From Mesorhizobium sp. (GTDB lineage Bacteria > Pseudomonadota > Alphaproteobacteria > Rhizobiales > Rhizobiaceae), in NCBI GenBank assembly GCA_004020645.1, contig SAQL01000022.1, positions 61,960 to 125,959 of the forward strand: 64,000 nucleotides of DNA, read 5' to 3'. A program made the translations under genes and the position numbers. Shown here piece after piece: positions 34,444-43,361 of this stretch (positions within the stretch are counted from its first letter, which is position 1; every line of letters begins with the position of its first letter). The notes under the pieces are model-generated. The model made no database searches and was not told the DNA's origin. It saw only the letters and a program-made list of their open reading frames with translations.

Positions 34444-35804
34444 GCCCTCCCGTTCGAGGTCAGTGCCCGGTGGATCGATTCGGCCGCGTCGCGGCCTTGT
34501 GCGACGGCGGAGACTGTCAGGTCGTCGCCGCCAAAGATGCAGTCGCCGCCGGCCCAGACATTGGCCAGCGAGGTGCGGCCTTCGGCATCGACCTTGATGC
34601 GGCCGGCTTCCAAAGCAAGCAAGGCGCCGCTGCCGTTGAGCGCAGCCGGGACAAAACTCTGGCCGATCGCCTTGAACACCTGGTCGGCGGTAAGCATCAG
34701 GCGCTCGCCGGTGCCGACGAGCTTGTCGCCATCCATCGCCGTGTATTCGAGCTCGATGCCCGAGACCTTGCCGCCTTCGGCAATGACCCGCTTCGGCTGC
34801 AGCCAGTGACGGATGATGACGCCGTTGGCGGCAGCCAGATCCTGCTCGAATTCGGAGGCGTTCATGTGCTCCTGGCCGCGCCGGTAGCAGATCGTCACCT
34901 CTTCGGCGCCGAGCAGCTTCGATTGCACCGCCGCGTCGATCGCCGTCATGCCGCCGCCGATGACGACGACGCGCCGGCCGACCGGCAGGCTGGCAAGATC
35001 GCTCGCCTGGCGAAGCTCGGCAATGAACTCCACCGCATTGGTGACGCCTTGCGCGTCCTCGCCGTCGGCGCGCAGCGCATTGACGCCGCCAAGCCCCATG
35101 CCGAGAAATACCGCGTCGTAATTCCTGGTCAGGTCCGACAGCTGGTAGTCGCGGCCGAGCGCCTTGCCATTCTGGATGTCGATGCCGCCGATCGACGTGA
35201 TATAGTCGACCTCGGCCTGGGCGAAATTGTCGATGCTCTTATAGGCGGCGATGCCGTATTCATTGAGGCCGCCGGCTTTCGGACGGGCTTCCAGGATGGT
35301 CACGTCGTGACCGTGGCGGGCGAGCCGATGAGCGGCGGCAAGCCCGGCCGGTCCGGCGCCGACGACGGCGATCGTCTTGCCGGTCGGGGCGGCGCGCGGG
35401 TAAAACTGCTTATTCTCAGCCATGGCGACATCGGTGGCATAACGCTGCAGGCGGCCGATCTGCACCGGCTTGCCTTCCGCCACTTCGCGCACGCAGACCT
35501 CTTCGCACAGCGTCTCGGTCGGGCAGACGCGCGCGCACATGCCGCCCAAAATGTTCTGGTCGAAAATCGTCTTGGCCGAGCCGATCGGATTGCCGGTCGA
35601 GATCTGTCGGATGAACAGCGGGATGTCGATCGAGGTCGGGCATGCATTCATGCACGGCGCGTCATAACAGAAATAGCAGCGATCGGACTCGACCAGCGCC
35701 TCGTGATGATCGAGCGGCGGATGCAGGTCGGAAAAATTATCCGCATATTGTTCAGGCGAAAGCCGGCCGCCGGCAATGCCCTGCTTGAAATGACCAGTCG
35801 CCAT
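34440..35804 (-). CDS. preT: NAD-dependent dihydropyrimidine dehydrogenase subunit PreT
   Basis: This 454-residue protein has an N-terminal cysteine-rich Fe-S domain (CYFCYDAPCMNACPTSIDIP, then CARVCPTETLCEEVC). Two Rossmann folds follow: VVGAGPAGLAAAHRLA for FAD and VVIGGGMTAIDAAVQ for NAD(P)H. The C-terminal AGGDCIFGGDDLTVSAVAQG closes the FAD site. It is the glutamate-synthase-small-subunit-like diaphorase that feeds PreA. GGGGAAG precedes the ATG. It is the first gene of the preT-preA operon. Confidence 0.95.
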   Translation of the reverse strand: MATGHFKQGIAGGRLSPEQYADNFSDLHPPLDHHEALVESDRCYFCYDAPCMNACPTSIDIPLFIRQISTGNPIGSAKTIFDQNILGGMCARVCPTETLCEEVCVREVAEGKPVQIGRLQRYATDVAMAENKQFYPRAAPTGKTIAVVGAGPAGLAAAHRLARHGHDVTILEARPKAGGLNEYGIAAYKSIDNFAQAEVDYITSIGGIDIQNGKALGRDYQLSDLTRNYDAVFLGMGLGGVNALRADGEDAQGVTNAVEFIAELRQASDLASLPVGRRVVVIGGGMTAIDAAVQSKLLGAEEVTICYRRGQEHMNASEFEQDLAAANGVIIRHWLQPKRVIAEGGKVSGIELEYTAMDGDKLVGTGERLMLTADQVFKAIGQSFVPAALNGSGALLALEAGRIKVDAEGRTSLANVWAGGDCIFGGDDLTVSAVAQGRDAAESIHRALTSNGRA

Positions 35805-35863
35805 TCCGCTTCCCCATTTCTTGTGGTTTTGGGGAAGGCTAACACGTTTTGTTTTTTTATCAA

Positions 35864-35871
35864 TTGGTCAA
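35864..35871. promoter_or_regulatory. TTGGTCAA motif in the preT promoter region
   Basis: TTGGTCAA lies in the AT-rich sequence ATCAATTGGTCAATTTT, 60 bp upstream of the preT start. On the minus strand it reads TTGACCAATTGAT and could overlap a -35 box. It matches one half of the RutR consensus and resembles motifs at 27942-28112, suggesting common control of both operons. Confidence 0.4.
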
Positions 35872-35945
35872 TTTTCAGCCAAGTTGCTGAAAACGCTCAA
35901 TAAAAATATGATAATTGTAGTCATGTTTTCGGGATGTGCGAGCGA

Positions 35946-36662
35946 TCACGACGCAGACAGGAGGCCCATTCCGGGGGTACGGCCATGAATCGACCTGATC
36001 TCGTTCGCGACCAGTTCCTGCAGCCGCCACAGATTGCGGTCGCGAATGCCGAATTCTTCCAGATGATGGACGGTGTTGTAGAGATATTCGGCGCCCGACC
36101 CGACATGCCCGCACGCCCGCGCCAGCACCTGCGCTACCCTCTCCAGCGGCTGATTGAGCGACGTCCCCCGGCCGGTCACACCGACCCAGAAGCCCAGCGC
36201 CCGCAGTGAACCTTGAGCCGTACGCACCGGAAGCCATCTGACCGAGCCGACGCTCTCGTGATCGTCGATCTCGCGCCGCAACACTTTTTCGATCTGCAGC
36301 GGCTTTTCTCCCTCCGGCAAGCGGTAGATCACACCATCGCATCGCCCACCTCGTTCGAGCGCCATCATTAGTCCCGGCTGCGCAGCGCTGCCGCGCCAGC
36401 GAGCGATGTCGAGGCAGAAGGACCGGTGCCAGCCGAAAGCGGTGGCGCGCTGTTGTTCGACGGACTCGAAAGCCGGCTTCCAGATCAGCGAGCCATAGGC
36501 GAACACCCACAAGGGGCCTGCGTCTGCTTCATCAGATAGCCGCGACGCGAGGGTTTGGAAATCCTCATCGTCCAGTTGCGTCCAGCTGTCATCGGGACCG
36601 GGATCGGTCTCCTCCCGATGGCATAGCGCGACAAGCTCTGAAGTGAGCGACATCCGACGCAT
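35946..36662 (-). CDS. Gamma-glutamylcyclotransferase, ChaC family
   Basis: This 238-residue cytosolic protein has the ChaC substrate-binding signature LWVFAYGSLIWKP. GVIYRLPEGEK and the LRREIDDHE segment follow, in the position of the catalytic Glu. The C-terminal VGSGAEYLYNTVHHLEEFGIR is also typical. ChaC enzymes cleave glutathione to 5-oxoproline and Cys-Gly. The N-terminal 40 residues are a variable acidic extension. It is divergent from a VOC gene. Confidence 0.92.
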   Translation of the reverse strand: MRRMSLTSELVALCHREETDPGPDDSWTQLDDEDFQTLASRLSDEADAGPLWVFAYGSLIWKPAFESVEQQRATAFGWHRSFCLDIARWRGSAAQPGLMMALERGGRCDGVIYRLPEGEKPLQIEKVLRREIDDHESVGSVRWLPVRTAQGSLRALGFWVGVTGRGTSLNQPLERVAQVLARACGHVGSGAEYLYNTVHHLEEFGIRDRNLWRLQELVANEIRSIHGRTPGMGLLSAS

Positions 36663-36839
36663 GAATCAACACCCCTCGTTGACGATAAGCAAAGTCGAAA
36701 ATCGCAGCATGCGCAAGATTGCGAACGAGGGGTGCCTTGCCGCCATCGATTTCTGGCCCAGATGTCGGAATTCCGTCGCGAAGATCATCCTAGAATGGAT
36801 CACGCAAGATCGATGACTGGAAACCCAAGGAGTACGACA

Positions 36840-37616
36840 ATGCCAAAGTCTCCGATGTCCTTTTTCTGGTACGAATTGATGACCACCGACCTCGACGCCG
36901 CCGAAGCGTTCTACACCGACGTGGTCGGGTGGAAGGCGCAACCCTTCGAGGGCGCGGCGGGCATGCCGCGCTATATCGTCATGAATGTCGGCGAGCGCGG
37001 CGTCGGCGGGCTGATGGCGCAGCCTGAGGACGTGCGCAAGATGGGCATGCCGCCGGCCTGGATCGGTTACATCCACACCAAGGATGTCGACGCTTCGACG
37101 AAATCGTTGAAGGAGGCCGGCGGTGCGGTTCACCGCGAACCCGATGACATTCCGGGCGTCGGCCGCTTTGCCGTCGCCGCCGATCCGCAAGGCGCGGCCT
37201 TCAACTTCCTGCAGCCGGATGGCCCCGACCAGCCGCCGATGCCATTGGCGACGCCCGGCAATATCGGCTGGCATGAACTCTACACGACCGACTGGCGGGC
37301 TGCGTTCGATTTCTATGCCGGGCAGTTCGGCTGGACGAAGGGCGACGCCATGGATATGGGGCCGATGGGCACCTACCAGCTCTTCGCCGCCGGCGGCGAA
37401 CCTATTGGCGGCATGATGAACAAGCCCGAGCAGATTCCCGTGCCGGCCTGGCTGTTCTATTTCAATGTACCTAGCATCGACGCGGCAGCCAAGCGCGTGA
37501 CCGACAATGGTGGCAAGATCGTGATGGGTCCGATGGAGGTCCCCGGCGGCAGCTGGATCGTGCAGTGCACGGACCCGCAAGGCGCCCATTTCGCGCTGAC
37601 GGCGCCGGTCAGGTAG
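36840..37616 (+). CDS. Two-domain VOC (glyoxalase/bleomycin-resistance fold) protein
   Basis: This 258-residue protein has two tandem VOC modules. The first spans residues 5-125 (FFWYELMTTDLDAAEAFYTD to AAFNFLQPD) and the second 140-255 (GWHELYTTDWRAAFDFYAGQ to GAHFALTAP). Each has the paired beta-alpha-beta3 pattern. AAGGAG precedes the ATG. Proteins of this arrangement in actinobacteria and rhizobia are often annotated as hydroxylase-like or resistance proteins, and the substrate is unknown. Confidence 0.9.
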   Translation: MPKSPMSFFWYELMTTDLDAAEAFYTDVVGWKAQPFEGAAGMPRYIVMNVGERGVGGLMAQPEDVRKMGMPPAWIGYIHTKDVDASTKSLKEAGGAVHREPDDIPGVGRFAVAADPQGAAFNFLQPDGPDQPPMPLATPGNIGWHELYTTDWRAAFDFYAGQFGWTKGDAMDMGPMGTYQLFAAGGEPIGGMMNKPEQIPVPAWLFYFNVPSIDAAAKRVTDNGGKIVMGPMEVPGGSWIVQCTDPQGAHFALTAPVR

Positions 37617-37639
37617 GGCGTCCTGACCAACCGAGTGCT

Positions 37640-37790
37640 GCCGCTGGATATTCCAGCGTCAGCACCGCAACTTTGAGACCGGCCTTTGGCGCCGCTGAGT
37701 TGGACGGTCGCGGCACCCGCCGTAAGCTTGAAACGCACGCTTTTGCAATTGCCAGGACAGGTTTTCACGCCGCTGAAATGACCGAGCGAG
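37640..37790 (-). pseudogene. Degenerate partial copy of the 3' end of the adjacent secreted-protein gene
   Basis: On the minus strand this reads FSGVKTCPGNCKSVRFKLTA then GAATVQLSGAKG, closely matching FSGMKTCPGIRKSVRFKLAA and GPATIQLSGAKK at the end of the gene at 37823-38311. A frameshift after the AKG motif is needed to recover the remaining match. The upstream 110 residues have no copy. It is a tandem duplication remnant directly downstream of its parent. Confidence 0.7.
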
Positions 37791-37822
37791 CGGCATGGCC
37801 TGAATTGCCTTAGGTCGCAAAG

Positions 37823-38311
37823 TCATTCCGGCGCCAGCACCGCAATCTTAAGGGTCTCTTTCTTGGCGCCGCTCAGCTGGATGGTCGCCGGGCCGGCGGC
37901 CAGCTTGAAGCGCACGCTCTTGCGGATCCCCGGACAGGTCTTCATACCACTGAAAGCCGCCAACTTCACGGCCTTGCCGTCCTGAACGACATCGATCCAG
38001 GCCTCATCAGACAGGCTGATCTGGAGCTCTCCCTCAGGGGGCACGGCCACGCTTGCCGTCGCGCCGAATGTACCGGCTGCCGGCGCGCGTTCCGGCGGAA
38101 CGGTGAAGCTGATCGTGTCGACCGGCGCCAACGCCACATCTGCAGCCTCGCCGACCGAAAGGTCAGCCCCGGGCTGCGCGGCGGGCGCTGCCGCAAACAG
38201 GGCCTCCTCGCGCGTCACCGGCCATTTGAAAGCAGCACAGCCGGTGTCGTCGGCCATGGCGACGCTGGTGCCTGCAAGGATGGCGAATAGGCTGACGAGG
38301 ACTTTTCTCAT
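37823..38311 (-). CDS. Secreted protein of unknown function
   Basis: This 162-residue precursor has a clear signal peptide (MRKVLVSLFAILAGTSVAMA, cleavage before DDTG). The mature protein contains FKWPVTREEALFAA, alanine/proline-rich strands and two cysteine positions (TGCAAF, KTCPGIR). The C terminus has regular beta strands (SVRFKLAAGPATIQLSGA). I recognise it as a rhizobial type of periplasmic hypothetical protein without an assigned role. A broken duplicate of its C-terminal 50 residues follows it. Confidence 0.8.
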   Translation of the reverse strand: MRKVLVSLFAILAGTSVAMADDTGCAAFKWPVTREEALFAAAPAAQPGADLSVGEAADVALAPVDTISFTVPPERAPAAGTFGATASVAVPPEGELQISLSDEAWIDVVQDGKAVKLAAFSGMKTCPGIRKSVRFKLAAGPATIQLSGAKKETLKIAVLAPE

Positions 38312-38471
38312 GGCAAACGGAACCCATATGGTTTGGAGTGTCTGACTATCAATACAACTATAGCGATTTTGATGCAACCCTAGCGAGAACAAAACGACGA
38401 GGAACATTCCAATCACCGGTTGTTGATGGCGGGCCATGCGAAGTGAATGGTCCCTTGCGCCAGCGGCGCCT

Positions 38472-40913
38472 TTACCCCCGCATCCGCTCGAGATTCGCGT
38501 CGAACAGCGGTGTCGGCTGCACGCGCGCGGGATAGCGCTTACCCAAGAGCTCGATCTCGAAACCGTCGGCCTCGTCGGCGATTTCCTTCGGCACGTAGCC
38601 CATAGCCAGGGACGACTTCGAATGATGCGCGTAGCCGCCTGACGTGACCCAGCCGCGCACGGCGCCGTCGAACCAGATCGGCTCGTCGCCGATGACGTCG
38701 GCGTCTGCCGTATCAACGACAAAGGCGCGCAGCCGCAGCTTGCCGCCTTGCTTGCGCTCAGCAAGTGCAGCCTCCTTGCCGATGAAATCGGTTTCTTTCC
38801 CGTAGGCGACGAAACGGTCGAGCCCGGCCTCAAGCGGACCATAGATCGGCCGGTATTCGCGCGCCCACGAGCCGTAGTTCTTCTCCAGCCGCAGCGCATT
38901 GAGCGCGCGCGAGCCGAGCAGACCGATGCCGAATTCTTCGCCAGCCGCCATCAGGGTCTGGTACGCGGCACGCTGATATTCCGGCGCCACCCAGATCTCG
39001 TAGCCGAGATCGCCGGTGTAGCTGACCCGGCCGACCAGGCACGGCGCCATGCCGATATCCACCTTGCGGATGGCCATGAACGGAAACGCCGCATTCGACA
39101 CATCCGCCCGCGTGACTTTTGCCAGCACGTCCCGCGCCCTCGGACCGGCAATCGACAGGCCCGCCAGTCTCGCCCCCAGCGCCTCGATATAGACCGAGCC
39201 ATCTTGCGGCAGATGCGCCTCGAACCAGCGCATGTGATACTCCTCGGCAATGCCGGAACCGGCGAGGAACCAGCCCTCCCCGTTGGAATTGGGGCTGCCG
39301 AGATTGGCCAGCGAGAAATCGCCGATCAGCCTGCCGTCTTCTTTCAGCATCGGCGCCAGCGTCATGCGGCCGGGCTTTGGCAGCTTGCAGGCAAGCAGGC
39401 GGTCGAGCCAGGCCGCCGCGCCATCGCCTGTCACCCTGTATTTGGCGAAGGACGAGATTTCCGACAGGCCGACACTTGTCCGCACCGTCTTCACCTCTTT
39501 TGCGACATGCTCGAAATCGCTTGAGTGCCGCCACGAGAACTCGTCCCTGACGCCCTCGGGCGCATACCACAGCGGCACTTCCAGCCCGTAGGCCACGCCC
39601 CATTGCGCGCCCTTGGCCGACAAAAGGTCGTAGACCGGCGTGGTCTTGAGCGGCCGCCCGGCAGGCAGCTCCTCATTGGGGAAGCGGATGGAAAAGCGCC
39701 GCGAATAATTCTCTCGCACCTTGGCGTTGGTATAGGCCATCGTCGCCCAGTCGCCGTAGCGCGAGACATCCATCGCCCAGATGTCGGCGCCGGGATCGCC
39801 CTCGATCATCCAGTTCGACAGCGCCAGGCCGACGCCACCGCCCTGCGAAAAGCCGGCCATGACGCCGCAGGCGACCCAGAAACCCGGAAGGCCGCGCACC
39901 GGCCCGACCAGCGGGTTGCCGTCGGGCGCGAATGTGAAGGGGCCGTTGATGATCTGCTTGATGCCGGTGTTCTGGAAGGCCGGAAAATGGCGGAAGCCGA
40001 CTTCCAGCGACGGCGCGATGCGGTCGATGTCAGGCTCCAGAAGTTCGTGGCCGAAATTCCACGGCGTCTGGAACTCGGACCATGGCTTGTTGGCCTTCTC
40101 ATAGGTGCCCATCAGCATGCCGCCGCGCTCCTGGCGCAGATAGAGTTCGCCGTCGAAATCGACCGCGTGGATGATCTCCGTGCCGGTCTTCTGGTTCCAG
40201 GCGGCGACCTCCGGCATGTCCTCGGTGATCAGGTACATGTGCTCCATGGCCAACACCGGCAGTTCCAGCCCGACCATGCGGCCAACCTCGCGCGCCCACA
40301 GGCCGCCGGCGTTGACGACATGCTCGGCCACCACCTCGCCCTTGTTGGTGATGACGCGCCAAAGCCCGTCGGCGCGGCGCACGATGTCCTCGACCTTGGT
40401 GAAGCGCTCAACCTCGGCGCCAAGTTTTCTCGCCGCCTTGGCATAGGCGTGGGTGACCCCCGACGGATCGAGGTGGCCGTCCTCCTTGTTGCGGACGGCG
40501 CCAACGAACTGCCTCGGGTCGAGCAGCGGCATCAGTTCGGCCGCTTCATCAGGCGAAATCTCCTCGAGGTCGATGCCGAGATAGCGGCCCTTGGCAACGA
40601 CGCCGCGCAGCCAGTCGAGCCGCGCCTCGGTCGCCGCCAAAAGGACGCCGCCGGTCAGGTGCACGCCGGTCGCCTGGCCCGACAGCTCCTCGATCTCCTT
40701 GTAGAGCGAGATCGTGTATTTCTGCAGCTTGGCGACGTTGGGGTCGCCATTGATCGTGTGCATGCCGCCAGCCGCATGCCAGGTCGAACCGGAGGTCAGC
40801 TCGTCACGCTCCATGAGCACGATGTCGGTCCAGCCGTGACGCGCGAGATGGAACAGAACGGAACAGCCGACGACGCCTCCGCCAATGACCACGACCTTTG
40901 CATGCGATTTCAT
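38472..40913 (-). CDS. FAD-dependent oxidoreductase with GcvT domains (dimethylglycine/sarcosine dehydrogenase type)
   Basis: The protein is 813 residues in four parts. The N-terminal DAO Rossmann fold (VVVIGGGVVGCSVLFHLARH) includes the STWHAAGG segment, whose His anchors FAD covalently in dimethylglycine dehydrogenase. An FAO_M region precedes a GCV_T folate-binding domain (about 440-690) and GCV_T_C (about 710-810). This architecture oxidises an N-methyl group and passes it to tetrahydrofolate. It lies downstream of an MttB-family methyltransferase in the same direction, so the pair probably demethylates a quaternary amine stepwise. The actual substrate is not determined. Confidence 0.92.
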   Translation of the reverse strand: MKSHAKVVVIGGGVVGCSVLFHLARHGWTDIVLMERDELTSGSTWHAAGGMHTINGDPNVAKLQKYTISLYKEIEELSGQATGVHLTGGVLLAATEARLDWLRGVVAKGRYLGIDLEEISPDEAAELMPLLDPRQFVGAVRNKEDGHLDPSGVTHAYAKAARKLGAEVERFTKVEDIVRRADGLWRVITNKGEVVAEHVVNAGGLWAREVGRMVGLELPVLAMEHMYLITEDMPEVAAWNQKTGTEIIHAVDFDGELYLRQERGGMLMGTYEKANKPWSEFQTPWNFGHELLEPDIDRIAPSLEVGFRHFPAFQNTGIKQIINGPFTFAPDGNPLVGPVRGLPGFWVACGVMAGFSQGGGVGLALSNWMIEGDPGADIWAMDVSRYGDWATMAYTNAKVRENYSRRFSIRFPNEELPAGRPLKTTPVYDLLSAKGAQWGVAYGLEVPLWYAPEGVRDEFSWRHSSDFEHVAKEVKTVRTSVGLSEISSFAKYRVTGDGAAAWLDRLLACKLPKPGRMTLAPMLKEDGRLIGDFSLANLGSPNSNGEGWFLAGSGIAEEYHMRWFEAHLPQDGSVYIEALGARLAGLSIAGPRARDVLAKVTRADVSNAAFPFMAIRKVDIGMAPCLVGRVSYTGDLGYEIWVAPEYQRAAYQTLMAAGEEFGIGLLGSRALNALRLEKNYGSWAREYRPIYGPLEAGLDRFVAYGKETDFIGKEAALAERKQGGKLRLRAFVVDTADADVIGDEPIWFDGAVRGWVTSGGYAHHSKSSLAMGYVPKEIADEADGFEIELLGKRYPARVQPTPLFDANLERMRG

Positions 40914-41000
40914 GGGTTTTCTCGTTATTTCAGGGAGTTGGAGGGGAACGACGAATCGGGGCGGGAGGAGCCAAGCCACACGAGCGCAAGCCTTCGACCA

Positions 41001-42548
41001 TCACGGCTCGCCTTGCCCGATCGCTTCCTTGCGCCTGGCCACATACGCCTCCAGCGCCTCGCGCACGGAAATATCCATCGCCGGCTCGACATGATCTTCC
41101 AGCGCTTTCTTCCACAGCCGCGTCGCCCGCGCCGTGGCGTCGAGCCCGCCGGCTTCCTGCCAGGCCTCGTAGTTCTGCCAATTGGAGAGCATCGGCTGGT
41201 AGAAGGCGGTGGCATAGCGCTCCAGCGTGTGCGGCTCGCCGAAGAAATGGCCGCCGGTCGGCACTGCACCCAGCGCCTCGACGGCGAGTTCCGCCTCGTT
41301 GACTTCGATCGGGCGCAAAAACTCCATCATGTGTTGGATCATCTCGACGTCGATGATGAACTTTTCGAACGAAGCGGTCAGCCCACCCTCCTGCCAGCCG
41401 GCTGCGTGGTAGACGAGATTGCCGTGGCCCAGCACCGCGCCCCACAGCGCCATCAGCGTCTCATAGGCGCCCTGCGCGTCGGCGGCATTGGAGGCCGAGC
41501 CCGGCGTCGTCCGATAGGGCAGTCCATAGCGCCTCGCCAACTGCCCGGAGGCGATGTTGGCCTTGGTGTTCTCCGGCGTGCCGAAGGCCGGTGCACCGGA
41601 CTTCATGTCGACATTGGAGGTGAAGGCGCCATACATGACCGGGGCACCAGGGCGGACAAGCTGCGTCAAGACCACCCCGAACAGCGCCTCGGCGTTCTGT
41701 TGGGCGAGCGCGCCGGCAAGCGTAACCGGGCTCATCGCCCCCATCAGCGTGAACGGCGTCACCGCGACCGATTGGCCAAACTCGGCCATGGTCATCAGCC
41801 CTTCGGCCATCATCTCGTCGAAGCGGCGCGGCGAGTTGACCGAGATGATGGTGGTGACTCCGGGGTCGTCGCGCATCTGATCGAGCGTCAGTCCGCGCGC
41901 GATTGCCATCATTTCGATGCCGTCCAGCGCCCTGCCCCGGCCGATCGCCGAGACGTGAAAACTTTTATCGGTCAGCGTCAGATTGGCGAAATAGGTGTCG
42001 AGGTGGCGTGAATTGGCCGGCAGTTCGACCGGGGCGCAGACCTGGTTGCCGAGCATGTGGATGCAGTTGAAATGCTGCGCCAGCCGGGTGAGGTCGCAGT
42101 AGTCGCGCAGGTTTCCGGCGCGGCGGCCGCGTTCCATGTCGTGCACGTTGGGAGGTCCGGCGACGAGCGTAAAATTGATGGTGTTGCCGCCGAGATCAAC
42201 GGCACGGACCGGGTTGCGCGGCGTCAGCGTATAGCTCGACCGCGTCGTCCCCAGTGCCTGGTCGACCATGCCGCGGTCGATGCGGACAGTCATCGACGCA
42301 TGATGGACCTTGGCCCCGGCCTTTTCGAACAGCGAAAGCGCCCGCGGGCTCATCACCTCGATGCCGAAATTCTCCAGAATGTGCATCGACGCCTGATGGA
42401 TCGCCTCGATCTGATCGGCCGAGAGCATCGCCATTGGCGGATAGGGATTGGTGACGCGGCGCAATGGCAGCTGCGGGATAGCGGCCGGTCCCCTGTTGCT
42501 GGTTCGCTCGGCACCGCGCTTGCGTCTCGGTTCGTTCATGCGGCGCAT
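41001..42548 (-). CDS. MttB-family (trimethylamine methyltransferase-like) protein lacking pyrrolysine
   Basis: The 515-residue protein has an MttB TIM barrel, recognisable from EAIHQASMHILENFGIEVMS near the N terminus, a central region with SPVTLAGALAQQNAEALFGV and GAFTSNVDMKSGAPAFGTPE, and the HMMEFLRPIEVNEAELAVEA ending. The reading frame has no internal amber codon, so it is a non-pyrrolysine member like glycine-betaine methyltransferase MtgB. Such proteins transfer a methyl group from a quaternary amine to a corrinoid protein. No corrinoid protein or reactivase is in the window. The start at 42548 lacks a strong ribosome-binding site; 42536 is an alternative. Confidence 0.88.
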   Translation of the reverse strand: MRRMNEPRRKRGAERTSNRGPAAIPQLPLRRVTNPYPPMAMLSADQIEAIHQASMHILENFGIEVMSPRALSLFEKAGAKVHHASMTVRIDRGMVDQALGTTRSSYTLTPRNPVRAVDLGGNTINFTLVAGPPNVHDMERGRRAGNLRDYCDLTRLAQHFNCIHMLGNQVCAPVELPANSRHLDTYFANLTLTDKSFHVSAIGRGRALDGIEMMAIARGLTLDQMRDDPGVTTIISVNSPRRFDEMMAEGLMTMAEFGQSVAVTPFTLMGAMSPVTLAGALAQQNAEALFGVVLTQLVRPGAPVMYGAFTSNVDMKSGAPAFGTPENTKANIASGQLARRYGLPYRTTPGSASNAADAQGAYETLMALWGAVLGHGNLVYHAAGWQEGGLTASFEKFIIDVEMIQHMMEFLRPIEVNEAELAVEALGAVPTGGHFFGEPHTLERYATAFYQPMLSNWQNYEAWQEAGGLDATARATRLWKKALEDHVEPAMDISVREALEAYVARRKEAIGQGEP

Positions 42549-42757
42549 CAAAGCGCCGGCACGACGATCGGGCTGTCAGAAATCCGCCACCCACGGGCGT
42601 GATTTTAGCCAAGGCGGCATTTTGGTAGCTTCGTGCCGACAAAAGCGACGGAAAACGTCGGAATATCTATCCTCGTTCTGACCCGCCCAAAGCGGTCGAT
42701 GGGCCGTTAAGGAACGCAGCAAGATTCCTTTTATGTTTTCGGCCTAATCCTGTTCCA

Positions 42758-43348
42758 ATGGGTAGGTCGAGTTTTAGTAAAATTGTAGCTGTTACCGTGC
42801 TGCTGGCGCTGTCGGCCTGCGCGACGCCGCCGAACCATATCAACGATGTCTGCGCCGTGTTCGACCAGAATGACGGCTGGTTCGACAACTGGCAGGCGGC
42901 GGCCGAACGCGCCGAACAGAAGCACGGCGTGCCGGTTCCCGTGCTGATGGCGACGGTGCGCAAGGAATCCGGCTTCAAGAGCAACGCCAGGCCGCCGCGC
43001 ACCAAGCTTCTCGGCTTCATTCCCTGGAAACGTGTCTCCAGCGCCACCGGCTTCTCGCAGGCGCTCGACGGCACCTGGGCGCAGTATCAAAGCGAGACCG
43101 GCAGCTGGGCGGCGCGCCGCACCAGCTTCGCCGATGCCGTCGATTTCGTCGGCTGGTATCATTCCAAGACATCAGAAACGCTCGGTGTCGCTCGCAACGA
43201 CACCTACAACCTCTATCTGGCCTATTATCTCGGCTGGACGGCCTATGGCCGCGGGAACCGCGGCGATGCCGGCGTGCAGCGCTATGCGCGGGCCACCGAG
43301 CAGATGGCTCGGGATTACGCCGCGCAGCTACGCCAATGCGCGCGTTGA
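42758..43348 (+). CDS. Lipoprotein with transglycosylase SLT-like domain
   Basis: This 196-residue protein has a lipobox (VLLALSAC) at residues 14-21, so Cys21 should be lipidated. The following domain resembles a goose-type/SLT lysozyme, with the catalytic Glu in ATVRKESGFKSNARPP, ATGFSQALDGTWAQYQ and the tail YNLYLAYYLGWTAYGRG. It likely cleaves or remodels peptidoglycan at an outer-membrane location. It is divergent from the MttB gene and convergent with the ABC operon. Confidence 0.88.
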   Translation: MGRSSFSKIVAVTVLLALSACATPPNHINDVCAVFDQNDGWFDNWQAAAERAEQKHGVPVPVLMATVRKESGFKSNARPPRTKLLGFIPWKRVSSATGFSQALDGTWAQYQSETGSWAARRTSFADAVDFVGWYHSKTSETLGVARNDTYNLYLAYYLGWTAYGRGNRGDAGVQRYARATEQMARDYAAQLRQCAR

Positions 43349-43361
43349 TGGCGCCAGGGAT

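Noticed and set aside
36666..37589. 307-codon open frame on the minus strand opposite the VOC gene
   Set aside because: It is a shadow of the GC-rich VOC gene, has no recognisable motif or ribosome-binding site, and the plus-strand protein has two clear VOC domains.
41001..42548. Pyrrolysine codon in the MttB homologue
   Set aside because: The frame is uninterrupted by TAG, so it is a non-pyrrolysine family member.
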